Shown here piece by piece: positions 36,101-45,561 of a stretch of 64,000 bases of DNA (the stretch's first letter is position 1; the number at the start of each line of letters is the position of its first letter). A program made the position numbers and the translations under genes. A model generated the notes under the pieces. That model had not been told where the DNA came from. It searched no databases and saw only the letters and a program-made list of their open reading frames with translations. This DNA is from Ochotona curzoniae. Lineage: Eukaryota; Chordata; Mammalia; Lagomorpha; Ochotonidae. The DNA is taken from NCBI RefSeq assembly GCF_017591425.1, contig NW_024465777.1:930001-994000 (forward strand). The letters run 5' to 3'.

Positions 36101-39100
36101 TTCTGGCTGAATCACAGAAGATGCAGCTTGGAACTCAGAGATAAAAGCTGGCAACTCCCGAGGAAGGCTGGAAAGCTGGCTCGGGGTCGCAGCTCCGCCT
36201 TCATAGCTGGGGTTACCGAGCTTTGTCGGAGTGGAGGGGTGACCAGAGGCGCCCATGTCAGGCGCTGTGGCACTCCCCCCCACCCCCGACCCGGGCAGCG
36301 GTGTGCTGGCCAGCGTGTACCCTGCAGTCAGCTCAGCTCAAGCCCTAACCTCCCAGAGGGAGAAAGCAGAGGAGGAAGCTGGTGCACTGGCCCAGCTTTG
36401 CAAAGGCACCCCCAGGGCCCAAGTTGGGCGAGTTTCAACAGGTTTGGGGAGCGCTGTCTTGTCAGATGCTTGCTGAGTTGCTCAATTGCTAATCCAGGCT
36501 GAAGGCAGAAAGTCAAACCATAGCAGACAGCTGGGTCGTGACTGCTGCCTGAGCAAACCCCTCGGGCGCAGCCGGCTCCTGCTCCCCGCCACCCCACCAC
36601 CCCGCGATGGAAGGGTGAGCTAGGTGAGCTACAATGCAACCTGGCTTGAAGGGGCTGCCCCAGAGGAGGTGGTAGAGACGGAGTGCAGGGACTGACACCC
36701 ACTGGGTCTCAGGGGGCCCTCAGGGCAGGGACATGGAGCCCGCCTCCAACATGAGGTTTTGGTAGCTGAGGCTACCAATGGATGCCAACTTTCAAGTACT
36801 GACCAAGCACCTACTCCCTGCAGGCAGGTGCCAGGTCCTGTGTGGCTCTTCGAGGTGCTTATGCCCTTGCCTCAGCCTCTGCACATTCTTTCCCCCGCAG
36901 GAGCCACTGCGGGGTGACGTGATAGGAAACGGCATTGCAGGCTGTGCGGGAAGGTTGTGCGTGAGAACTAGTCAAGTTCAAGTCCTGCTTCTGCTACAGA
37001 ATGACCTTGAGGTTAGGAAGTCAGGCAGAAAGTAACTGGGGAGCGAGGCTGTGTGCTGAGTCATCACGAAGGGCACACGCGGCTGTCTGTGCATGGGCAC
37101 CTGGAGACAAGGGGGCTCTGGCATCTACTGGTGAGAGGGCTGCCGCCTTGGGCAGACCCATCCCATCACACAGCCTCATCTGGCTCCAGACTATTCTGCT
37201 GAGATCCTGATGCAAACTGTCAAATGCTGCGAGCGAGGCAGGGATGAGAACTCACACCCCAGAGCCGGGGAGGAGGAAACAAGTTTTGACTGTTTGGAGG
37301 AGGAGGGAGGGATTCTCTTAAACGGGGGAAATGGGGGTAGGAGACCACTTCTGGGGGAGATGGGTCACATCATTGCCTGGGCAGGGGGTGGCTGGCTCTG
37401 CCTCAACATCTGGCCCAGGGAGCTGTGTCTCGATGCTGGGCCTCACTCTACCACAGCCCAGGGAGTCACCCCCTCCCAGCAATCAAGCAGGCACATGGGA
37501 GCTTGGCCCAAAGACACACACCTGTGTGGAATCAGAGCCAGCAGCGAGGTGTGCGATGACTCCGCCCCTCTCCCCTTCCCCCTCTTTCCTCCCTTCCTCT
37601 GCCCCATGGCACTGAAGGGTGGTCCCAGTGACCGCATCTTTGGTCTGCAGGATTGGCCTGTAAGCCAGACTGGGTTCCCCAGCTCCGTGAGGCTCTAAGG
37701 TGGGGGTGGCGGTACCCTGGCTGAAGGGCAGTGAGGCGGGGGCACAGGATTCAGACATGACTTTCTAGGAGACGCAGGGCTGGGGAGCAGCAGCCTCCAA
37801 GCTCACCTCTGCAGACAGAGAATCGGCTTGGTGACCGCACTCCCTGTGCCTCACAGCTGCCAGGGCTACCGTCCAACCAGGGCCTGCAGACCACACCCCG
37901 CCACCCAGCACCATGCACCATGTGCACCTGTGCCTAGGGTTTTCCAAAAGAGGGGCTTGAGGCTCAGAGAGGTTAAGTAACTTGCCTGAGGTCACTCTGC
38001 TGGGCCACAGCAGAGCTGGGACTGCACTTGGGGTCCCCGGTCTCCACCCTCTGCTGGGTTGCCTTCCCTCCCCTCCGTCTCCCGCTTGTGCTCCAGCTCA
38101 GCATAGCCTGCCTTTCTCTGGGTTCTGCACAATACTGGAAACTCCATCACCTATTCCCTCACTTGAATTCAGGACAATCCGCTGAGAACTATGGCCCAGC
38201 GGGAGGCAGAGGCCATCCCAGGACCACCCAGCACCGGGTGCAGAGCTACAACTCTTGCCCTGGTGCCGAGCTCGAGTCAGTGGCAATGCAGCCCTCCTGA
38301 AGGCAGAGCCCGGGCCTTGTGTGGGGGGAGAGGAGGGGTAGGAGGCGGTTGTTCCCATCAGCTCTTCCACTCCACTCCACACCTCCCTGGATGGTGGGAG
38401 CTGCCACAAGCTGTCAACCAGCGCAGGGTGCCAGACTTGACTCTAATCAACAGCTCCCAGCTTCTCTGGGCTTGCCCAGGCCTCAGGCTGCTGAGCCCTC
38501 CCAGCTCCAAGCTCTGTGCTGCCCGACAGCTGCACGCAGCGGGACACCTGGCCGGCCCGCCAGGCTGCCCACCCTCCTTAGACAACAGACAGCGCCAGCT
38601 CTTGCACCCAGCCAGCAGCCTGACCTTGCATGCAGGTCTTCCTCTGGGTACCAGGAGGGAGCCCATGCCCTAGGGGCAAGGCTGCCACCTGGCCTCAGAG
38701 AACAGGGCCTCCAGCATGGCTCCCACCTGAAAAGGCTGGCCACCAAGTTCAGAGTCACATCCCCCTGCCCTGCCTGGGCCACCTCCTTCTGGAGCTGGCT
38801 GTTGGGTCAGACACCTCCACCATTTCCTTGCTGGGGCACTTGGGTCACTTGCCCCTGGGATCCCATCCTACAGAGGGATCTAAATGTGCCCTGCTCCGGG
38901 GCTGGAGGGTAGGAAGGAAAAGCAAATGACCCTACCCTCTCCCCAGTTCCTCCTTCAAAGCCTTCCTGATATGGTGAGGTCCCGGGACCCTCCTGTTCCT
39001 CCTGGGCTAAGCAGAGACCTTTGGCTCAGAGCCCAGGCAGAACAGGAGTGAACCGGGTCATCGGGAGACTGCTTCGTGGCAACCCGCACCACCTCCGTGC

Positions 39101-40990
39101 AGGGAACAGGTTTGCCAACCTCCCGTCTGCCTCCAGGCCACCCCTCCTCACCCACCCTGCCATGGCTCCAGCTGGAGAATGGAGCTCTTGGAATTTCCCA
39201 GGGGTTTGCGTGAATCACAGTCAGAGCTGCTGTCCTGGCTGGAATTCTGCAAGTGCACGTGGCTGAAGGTGGCTGCTGATGCCATGTGGGGCCCAGACAT
39301 AGGACACCGGGGTGCAGTGCTTGGGTCAGAGTTTTGGCAAGGAGCGTTTCCTCCCTGGCCTCAGTCTCCCTATCTGTAAAGTGTGCTGAGGCTAGCCTCT
39401 GAAAGGCCCCACCCGTGTGGCCCGGCTGGGGCGCTGGAGCTGCCTTCCTCGCCCCTGCTCCTTTGCAGCCATCCGAGCCAGTCAGGTCACAGCCACTGCT
39501 CACTCCTTCTGCTGCACAGGCCTGCTTGAAGGCTACGGCCGCCAGCCCACAGCTTGGAGAGTCAGCTCCAGGGACCCCAGGTTCCCCAAGATCAGCTCAG
39601 TGACTGGGGTGGCGGTGCCCTGCTTTCTGTACACTCTGCCACTGCTCCCGAAGTGTTAATCAAATTAAGGCTCCAAGAAAAACAAAAGCTCCGCAGCCAC
39701 TCCAGGCTGCCCTGGAGTCGCTCACTCTCAGAACAGCTGGGAGAATTCCACATCACCTCCGTCCCGAAGCCCTGGGTGGCTCTGACCCCAACGAACACAC
39801 TCCTTCCAGCCTGCAGGGCCCTGGCTGGCCACAATGACCTCATAGCAACAAGCCATTGGACACTCGGGGCAATTTCATGGGAGATATTTGTTCTTCGGTC
39901 TTGATGCTGAGAATTTTTTCCTCTCCTGCTGTCTCCATGGAAACCCAGCTACACTGCTGGCTATCCCCCTTCCCACCTCATGCTTTTCAGATCAATATTG
40001 GAGCCCGGCTCCCCACTGGCTGCCCACAGAGGATGGGGGCAGAGCTCTAGGCAGGAGGAGCTGGGGCCAGAGTTACCCCTGGGGCGTGGGGAGCCGTCAC
40101 TGGGGGTGGGGGTGGGGAAGCAGTCCAGGAGCCTCTTGCCCCCTCTTAGCCAGACCCCCCTACTTTGGGCGACCCTCTCCTGCTTTCCAAGAAGCGCTGA
40201 GCACCAGAGCAGCAGCAGGCAGGCAGGACCGCTCAGCAGCAGTCACCACTGCTTGCTTCTCAGGCTGACACAGGGAGGTGGGGGGCTGTAGTCTGCTTCT
40301 AGGGTTTGGAGCAGCTTCTTCCCGCCCCCAGGGAAAGCCAAAGCCCGGAGACGCAGGCGTCCAAGTCCCTTCCCTCCTGCTATCACCGGCTCCCGCCCCC
40401 CAAGCAGGAACAGGTCCCTGCACGCCTCTAGCCCAGCCTGCAAATAGGAGCAGCTCGTTGCGAGCAGCTCGCTCCGGACTTCTCGGGATTAACCTGCTAT
40501 TATGTCCCGGAGCTCTTCCCCGTAATGGGCTTCCCTGGCGACCTGTCAACCTCGCCGGGTTGCGCCCGGCACCCGACACTCCTTCCCTGGCCGCAGCCCG
40601 GAGCTAGCTACCCCCTACGTCCTCGGGCACCCTGGGGCCGCCTATATGGGCGAGGTCGCTGCCACCACCCCTGCCACCACTGGTCAGGGAGCAGGACCCG
40701 GGCAGGGAGACGCGGCTCTCCCGAGGGAGGCCCGGGCAGTGGCGGCGGCGGCAGCAGAGCCCGCGAGCCTCCCGTCCGGCGGCCGAGACACCTGCCGGGC
40801 ACCCCCGCGCCCGCTGCCCCGCGCTGCCTGGCACCGGCCGCTGTCCCCGGGGCCTGCCCCACCCCGCCCCGCCCGGTCCCGGCCCGGCCCTGCTAGGTCC
40901 CGGCCCGACTTACAGCCAGTTGCTCGCGGCGGCCGAGAAGACGGCGAAGACGAGGAGGCGCAGCGAACGCAAGCACGAGCGGGGACTCAT
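20659..40990 (-). CDS. WNT4: WNT4, secreted Wnt signalling ligand, five coding exons
   Basis: Coding parts are 40990-40914, 28664-28429, 22039-21908, 21818-21676 and 21126-20659; joined they give 1056 nt, 351 codons plus TGA, the usual WNT4 length. What is seen: a hydrophobic signal peptide at about residues 1-22, the Wnt cysteine pattern throughout, the motif CHGVSGSC with the serine at residue 212 that in Wnts carries the palmitoleoyl group, N-glycosylation sequons at N88 and N297, and a C-terminal cysteine-rich finger (CKFHWCC at 328-334). What is known: WNT4 is made in the ER, lipidated by PORCN, carried by WLS, and binds Frizzled and LRP receptors; it directs female reproductive tract, kidney and adrenal development. 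Residues A114 and R83, changed in human WNT4 disease, are intact here. Nothing suggests a pseudogene: introns are present and there is no stop or frameshift. Intron 4 has a GC donor. Confidence 0.98.
21127..21675 (-). other. WNT4 intron 4 (GC-AG)
   Basis: A 549-base intron between K196 and A197, phase 0. It starts GCAGGT and ends ccctcag. No repeat is recognised inside it. Confidence 0.9.
21676..21818 (-). CDS. WNT4: WNT4 coding exon 4
   Basis: It encodes the rest of G149 to K196, reading [13 protein letters not shown] through NNEAGRK. The acceptor is ccccag|GC. The frame-preserving donor is AAG|GCAGGT, so this intron begins with GC rather than GT. Using the GT four bases further on would add GCAG and break the frame of exon 5. 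Confidence 0.95.
21819..21907 (-). other. WNT4 intron 3
   Basis: A very short intron of 89 bases, GTAAGC to ccccag, splitting the codon of G149 after its first base. It is G/C-rich and near the lower size limit for mammals. Confidence 0.95.
21908..22039 (-). CDS. WNT4: WNT4 coding exon 3
   Basis: It encodes the rest of G105 to the first base of G149. The acceptor is cccacag|GG and the donor CAGG|GTAAGC. It includes [10 protein letters not shown], with the alanine at 114 that is mutated in human SERKAL syndrome, and the CGCDR motif. Residue 115 is valine; I recall isoleucine in human, a conservative change. The next intron is only 89 bases. Confidence 0.97.
22255..22360 (-). repeat. MIR-like fragment
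   Basis: agagaggttaggtggcttgt, then gaagtcacacctgtggcgaa: reversed MIR core. In WNT4 intron 2. Confidence 0.5.
23940..24110 (-). repeat. MIR element
   Basis: cattttatagatgaggaaac followed by tgaggcatgtgag and a later ttgacctcgggtagcc. The reversed MIR core is clear. In WNT4 intron 2. Confidence 0.65.
25575..25720 (-). repeat. MIR-like fragment
   Basis: gttacaggagggatgacact then caggtctcacagcccagagc. In WNT4 intron 2. Confidence 0.4.
26170..26465 (+). mobile_element. old CSINE in WNT4 intron 2
   Basis: Plus orientation: ccagctccctgccaaggcac, cacccacatgggagacct, gagagaaccaacagatggaa, and a T/A-rich tail at right. The tRNA head is poorly preserved. Confidence 0.8.
27775..27915 (+). repeat. 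MIR-like fragment
   Basis: cgtgatcccgagcaaggg then ctgcctcgatttcttcattt and tgtagtgtctgggcc. In WNT4 intron 2. Confidence 0.5.
28429..28664 (-). CDS. WNT4: WNT4 coding exon 2
   Basis: It encodes the last base of codon 26 through the first base of codon 105. The acceptor is ccccag|G and the donor is CAAG|GTGAGG. It carries residues YLAKLSSVG onward, the conserved helix with [11 protein letters not shown]83, and the NCS glycosylation sequon at N88. This is the first part of the Wnt N-terminal (saposin-like, lipid-bearing) domain. A short CA repeat lies about 20 bases inside the following intron. Confidence 0.97.
29090..29370 (-). mobile_element. old CSINE in WNT4 intron 1
   Basis: cattttgatttattttgcag at left, cactgggtcactccccagag, ccagacctcccatgtgcatg. 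Head diverged. Confidence 0.8.
29410..29540 (-). repeat. MIR-like fragment
   Basis: gcgacatgcccaaggtgaca then ccaaagctaagctccattc. Adjacent to the SINE at 29.1 kb. Confidence 0.35.
30587..30892 (+). mobile_element. CSINE with long target site duplication, WNT4 intron 1
   Basis: Plus-strand copy: ggcccagcatgatggctc head, agccttgggaccctgcaccc body, and (TTTA)n tail with polyadenylation-like aatgaaatattt. Flanked by an 18-base direct repeat with one mismatch, 30569-30586 and about 30894-30911. It contains a small internal duplication of ccagttttgg. Confidence 0.93.
31584..31598 (+). promoter_or_regulatory. candidate CTCF motif in WNT4 intron 1
   Basis: CCTGCAGGGGGCGCC differs from the CTCF core at one position (T for A at the third base) and has the strong AGGGGGCGCC half. 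Inferred only from the consensus. Confidence 0.45.
32365..32485 (-). repeat. MIR-like fragment
   Basis: ccccatttcacagatgggca then ggctgaggcccactgaagc and a distal acagccaggctctggct. In WNT4 intron 1. Confidence 0.45.
34490..34570 (-). repeat. MIR-like fragment
   Basis: ccattttacagatagggaag then ctgaggctcacacagg: reversed MIR core. In WNT4 intron 1. Confidence 0.5.
37930..38050 (-). repeat. MIR element
   Basis: cttgaggctcagagaggtta, agtaacttgcctgaggtca, and gcagagctgggactgcact follow the reversed MIR consensus closely. In WNT4 intron 1. Confidence 0.65.
40914..40990 (-). CDS. WNT4: WNT4 coding exon 1 (signal peptide)
   Basis: It encodes residues 1-25 and the first two bases of codon 26. The start [15 protein letters not shown] is typical WNT4, a basic N-terminus then a hydrophobic stretch. 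The ATG at 40990-40988 has A at -3 (gcaccATGA), a good Kozak context. The donor reads ACTGGCT|GTAAGT, a near-perfect consensus. The exon sits inside the CpG island. Confidence 0.97.
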
Positions 40991-41210
40991 GGTGCCGCCG
41001 CGGGCGCCCGGCCCGGGGCAGCGGCTGTGGCCGCGGGGGGCCTCCCGTCGGGGCGGCAGGTGGGCGCCCGCGGACGGGCTGCGGCGCGGAGCGGGGTGCA
41101 GGCCGGGGCGCGCGCGGAGCTCTGCCTCCGTGCCTGCCGGCCGCCCTGCCCGCGGTGCGCCCGCTGCCCGGCGCGGACCAGACTGTCAGCGCCGCCCCAG
41201 AGCCGGGATG

Positions 41211-41232
41211 CGGCGGCGGCGGCGGCGGCGGC
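41211..41232. repeat. (CGG)7 trinucleotide run upstream of WNT4 ATG
   Basis: Seven CGG units followed by CAG CAG CGG CGG. It lies about 220 bases upstream of the start codon, in the 5' UTR or proximal promoter. On the mRNA strand it reads CCG. Confidence 0.85.
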
Positions 41233-42905
41233 AGCAGCGGCGGAGGCGGGCGGGCGGCCGGGGGGGCGGGCCGGGGGCGGGCCGAGGATGGGGTTACCTG
41301 GGCGGGCCCAGCGGCCCGGGACACCCCCCGGGGGCGGGCCGGAGCGGCCGCCGCGGCAGCCACCCTAGCCCTCGGGACTGGGCTTCTCCGGGGGCCTCCC
41401 CGGCCCGGCGCCCGAGAAGACTTGGAGCCCGAACCCGCTCCAGGCACGCCCGGCTGCGCGCCGCCTAGTCCCGCCGGGTTGGAGGCGCGGCGCCCCAGCT
41501 GCCTGGTCCCCGCCCGGGGCCGTGGGGACAGGCGGGCACAGCTCCCCCAGCCCGCCACTGCGGGCACTGCAGGGCGGCCCTTGCCGCGCCCCCCGCCCCA
41601 CGCCGGCGCCTCGGAGCCCACACCCCAACCCGCCCATGGCCACCGGCTGGAGCGCGGCTACCGCTCGCGCGCACCCCAGCATTTGCGCTCCGGGCGCCCC
41701 GAGCTGGTCTCCAGGGCGCTCGATGCCACTGGGCCGCCAGGGCCCCTCCCTGCCTCCCTGGCGCTTACCTCCCTCCAGCCTTCTGGGAGCTGGACGGGGC
41801 CTCCCGGCTTCGGGCAGCTCGGGACAGTGGCCCGAGACTGCGGTATCCAAAACCTCGCTTCTGGCTAGCCACAAGTTCTGGGCACGCCTTAAGCTGCGAG
41901 GTCTTGACCAAGCCCCTTTCTCTCTCTCTTTGGGAGCCTCGAGGATTTTCGCACGCGAGTGGCCAACGTTCGTGCCCGTAGGGCTGCGAGGAAGGAAGCC
42001 GTCGAGAGAAAGTCTCCTTGCCGCACAAATCACCAAGTGTCATTTTGCGTTGAGGTCTTCTGCGGGCTTGCTTTCTTTCTCCTCCCACCTGGGCAGATGC
42101 AGCCTCATTAGTCCTCTGATCCTCGGCCATAGCTCAGGGCTTGACACAGTGTGGGTGGCTGCTGTGTTTGCGGAGCGCGAGATAGGTTGACATGGTTTAT
42201 GGGTGGCTGGTCCCCAGAGCTCGTGTCCACACCGTAATTCCTCTAGCACCCAGGCCACACCCTCCCCAGGTCGCTGATCTCTCTTTACCCTGCCTGGCGC
42301 TGCACCCCACAGCTGCTCAGAGCTGGAGAGATTCTTGTCTCAGTGGGGAAGCTAAGGGCCAGAGGGGGATAGCGGACACACAGGGCCATGGAGCCCCCCT
42401 GGGCCCAGCACACAAGAGGCTTGCTGAGAGTGTGCAGAAAGAAGATGGTAGGGCTCTGGGGGGCCCAGCCTGAGTCCAGGTGGAGGCTCACATGTCGTGT
42501 GTCTCTATTTGCAGGTTGCAAACCAAGCCAACCAGGTTATCTCCTCTGACACACACACTTTGTGCCCACCTGGATGGTCAACTTGGTGTTCAGCGAGCTC
42601 AGAGTCCTGTGGCCCTGCCAGAGAACATGGGGGTGCAAAGCAGAGGGCATGCCTAGTGACTGGCCCCAGCTGCGCCCCGCGTGGGTCTCTGTGCTCAGGG
42701 CATTGAGGGTCTCACGCACACACAGGTTCATCTCAGCCTGCACATGCAAGCCGACCTCCCCCTCCATCCTAGAAGGTCTGCCATATGATCTTCCTTTAGG
42801 CTTGGGGCTGGGAACAGGGCTGGTACAGTCTGTCCTTGGGGCCTGGATCTGGGAAGAACCCACACAGGTCTTATAGTGATTCCGGGTTCCCTTTGAAGGA
42901 ATCAG

Positions 42906-42957
42906 GGGTACCCTGAGTGTAATCCAGTGGGAAGGATGGATTACACTCGGGGTATCC
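42906..42957. repeat. inverted repeat, 21-bp stem with 10-base loop
   Basis: Left arm 42906-42926 and right arm 42937-42957 pair along 21 positions, 19 Watson-Crick and two G-T, with no bulge. The perfect inner part is gagtgtaatcca against tggattacactc. Pairing stops at both edges. It is not part of any repeat family that I recognise. Confidence 0.9.
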
Positions 42958-43904
42958 AGCTCCAGCATGGGCTGTCCCATCCTGGTTCCCAGTGGGCACT
43001 CTGCTTGGTCCTATGATCTCTCCTCCCTGTGCAGAGGGGTTAACTAGAGAAGAGCCAGGAAGCGGGGACCGCTCTCACTGGACTGTTCTGAGCCAATCCA
43101 TTCACGGGTACGGCAGACAGCAATGATGGCCCAGAGCTCCAGGAACTTCAGGGTGGCCATAGAGTTTCCTTCCACATCAGGACATCTTTCAGGGTGCTAG
43201 GTGCTGGGGGAGGCAGGCAGAAGCTGGGCTGCAGCAGGGAACCAGGGGTGTTTCACACTGTACAGACCCCACTTACTCACTGCAAGTTTGCCCCACTTTC
43301 ACTCGTTTGAGACTGGCCACAAACCTGGGAAGTGGGTAGTGTGGTTTCCCTGTCTGACGGATAAGGTGTTGAAAGCAGTAAGTGGCTGCCCCAGGAAAGT
43401 GGTGCACCTGGGGTGCAGGTGTTTGGAGTCTGCCTCCAGCACATGTTCTTGGCTTTGGGAAGCCACAGGAGCTTCAGGATCTGGGTCCCTCCCGTGAGGA
43501 CAGTGTGGCCTCACCCCCCCTCCTGGGGGCTGGAGAGGCTCACAAAGTCGTGGATGTGACCGAGTCGTGGGAAAGGGGGGCCCAGCTGAGCTGCCCAGGG
43601 AGGAGATGGAGCCGCTGGCCGGAGGAACTCGCCCTGATGTGAGATAAGGGCAAGGAGGAACCCTTTGGTCTGAGTCAGTGGAAAGTCTTAACGGGAAAGT
43701 GCTGACTTTCGGGAGCAGTTCAGAGGTGCAGGCACAGACCACAGTCACTTACAGAAAGTTCGCTCAGCCATAGCTCTTCTGCATCAGTCGGAAGGCGTGT
43801 TCCATGCCTCCTCCCAGAGCTTTGCATGGGTGACTTCACTGCATCCTGGCCACAGCCCTGGGAAAAAAAAACAACTGCTAGGCTAGGTAACCCAGGCACT
43901 GTGA

Positions 43905-44030
43905 TAAGAGAGCCACTGTAACTAGTCCCATTTCACAGGTGGAGCAAGTGAGGCACACAAGGGCTAGATGGCTATCTTAACATCACCCAGGTCCAGGCAG
44001 GGCATGGATGTAGGTGGGCAGGGTGCTAAA
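43905..44030 (-). repeat. MIR element
   Basis: cccatttcacaggtggagca then gtgaggcacacaagggctag and cttaacatcacccagg. Confidence 0.55.
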
Positions 44031-44769
44031 CCACCCCTTTGCTGGTCAATGGACAGGTGCCCAGGAAGGGACACTCCCCCCTGAGACCTCAAGGCCTGAG
44101 GTGGGTCCATTCTGGTGCCTGGAGGGCCTCCCTCCCCACAGTGGAATCTGAACTCATCCTTCACGTACAGGCCAGTCCCTTGAGTTTCTGAGCAGCCCAG
44201 TTTTGGAGTGTGTTCCTCTTCCTATAAAAATTCACCGAGGGAGGGGCACCTGGCCAAGTTTTTAATCAGAAAGAATCACATACAGCGTGTCTAAATTATC
44301 GCCAGCTCTCAGGGAATCGGTCCAGGGCAGTGCGGTTGGCTGTGTCTCCAGGCCCAGCCTGGAAGCACGTAGGGATGGAGCATCTGCACAGTCCGTGCCT
44401 GGAATTTCTAGACCAGCCTTCCAGAGCTCCTGGATAGAGAAACCAAAGGCCCGGGCTTGCAATCTAGAACATTCTGATTCTGATGCATGCATTTTTCAAG
44501 GCGCTCCAGGGTAATGTCACCATGGCCAGTACTGGTCTGGGTGGTCTAAGGCAGCTGCTTGTGAGAAACAGGGAGATTTGGTCCTGGGGGACCTGTGGTC
44601 TTGGCTAAAAACTTTACTTTTAGACAGTGACCACACGCTCGCCGTCTCTGCAGCCCAACAGAACCCTCAGCTCAGTATTTCCTGAGAGTCCCCCTGTGCG
44701 TCCCAGACCGCATCAGGAACAGTCCCTACCTATTGCCTCCAAACCTCACTCCTTGTCGTTGGTACCCTC

Positions 44770-44865
44770 GTTTTGCCTGTAGGAAGTCGAGGCTCAGAGT
44801 TGCTGCCTGAGGTCACACTGCTGGCAGTTGGGGCGGGCAGGACTTGAAGGCAGGACCAGGTTGCT
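44770..44865 (-). repeat. MIR-like fragment
   Basis: gtcgaggctcagagttgctg then cctgaggtcacactgctggc and ggcaggacttgaaggcagg. Confidence 0.55.
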
Positions 44866-45231
44866 GTTGGTCTCGTGGGACGTTTCTCCACCCTCTGCCC
44901 AGCACAGGGTCGATGGAGAAGCTTTGGCTAAGACCTGCTGATCACTGACAGATGGATTGAGCTTGTGATGTCCATGACCGAGGTTCCTACCCTGGATCTC
45001 AGACTACCAGGATGCTGTGGGGTTAAGGGTCCAGGAATCAGTGAGCACATTAGAATTCATGGCCTCCCTCCTATATATAAGGTGAGAGTAGTTTCAATCC
45101 TTCAATGCAAAAAATGTAAAGATATCTAGTAATGGTGAACCATGGAATAATAAACACCTAAATATGCGTCATGCAGAGTCTGCCAGGGTAGATATTTTGT
45201 CCCTTCACTTGATCACCTGTTTAAAAAAACC

Positions 45232-45561
45232 CACTCGGGCTAGAGTTGCAGCACAACTGGTTAAGCTGTCACCTGTAACACTGACCACCCACATGGATGC
45301 CGGCTTGAGTCCTAGCTGCTCCACTTCCAATCCCGCTTCCTGCTAATGCTCGTGCCAAGGCATCAGTTGATGACCCAACTGCCCAGGTCTTTGCCACTCA
45401 TGTGGGAAACCTGGATGGAGTTCCATGTTCCTGGCTGCAGCCTGGTGCAGCCTTGTCTGTTGAAGTCACAGGGGAAGTGAACCAGCAAATGGAAGATCTC
45501 TTTCATGCTCTATCTCTCCTGTTACTCTTTTAAAGAAATAAATACACTAAATCTTAAAAAA
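45232..45561 (+). mobile_element. CSINE
   Basis: Head cactcgggctagagttgcag and aactggttaagctgtcacct, body cactcatgtgggaaacctgg, gtgaaccagcaaatggaaga, and tail aagaaataaatacactaaat. Confidence 0.9.

Larger units (their letters stand above)
28665..40913 (-). other. WNT4 intron 1
   Basis: A 12.2 kb intron, GTAAGT to ccccag. It holds CSINEs at 29.1 and 30.6 kb, a CTCF-like motif at 31.58 kb, weak MIR fragments, and an A/T-rich spot at 33.22-33.31 kb. From 30.9 kb to exon 1 there is no young repeat. In human, intron 1 of WNT4 carries hormone-linked regulatory variation, so enhancers are expected here, but none can be proven by eye. Confidence 0.9.
40540..41720 (-). promoter_or_regulatory. WNT4: WNT4 CpG island, 5' UTR and promoter region
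   Basis: Very dense in CpG across exon 1 and about 700 bases upstream of the ATG. It has several GC boxes (gggcggg) at about 41245-41340 and a CGG/CCG run. No clear TATA box is seen, which fits a dispersed CpG-island promoter. The exact start of transcription cannot be placed. Long open frames on both strands here come from GC bias. Confidence 0.85.
41870..45231. other. upstream flank of WNT4, noncoding
   Basis: No gene and no CSINE. Contains a striking hairpin at 42906-42957, an A-run at 43862-43870, and two reversed MIR elements at about 43.9 and 44.8 kb. Conserved enhancers could be here but cannot be told apart by eye. Confidence 0.5.

Noticed and set aside
40646..42036. Open frames of 220-242 codons on both strands in the CpG island
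   Set aside because: Low-complexity Ala, Arg, Gly and Pro sequence caused by GC bias over the WNT4 promoter and exon 1; no recognisable domain.
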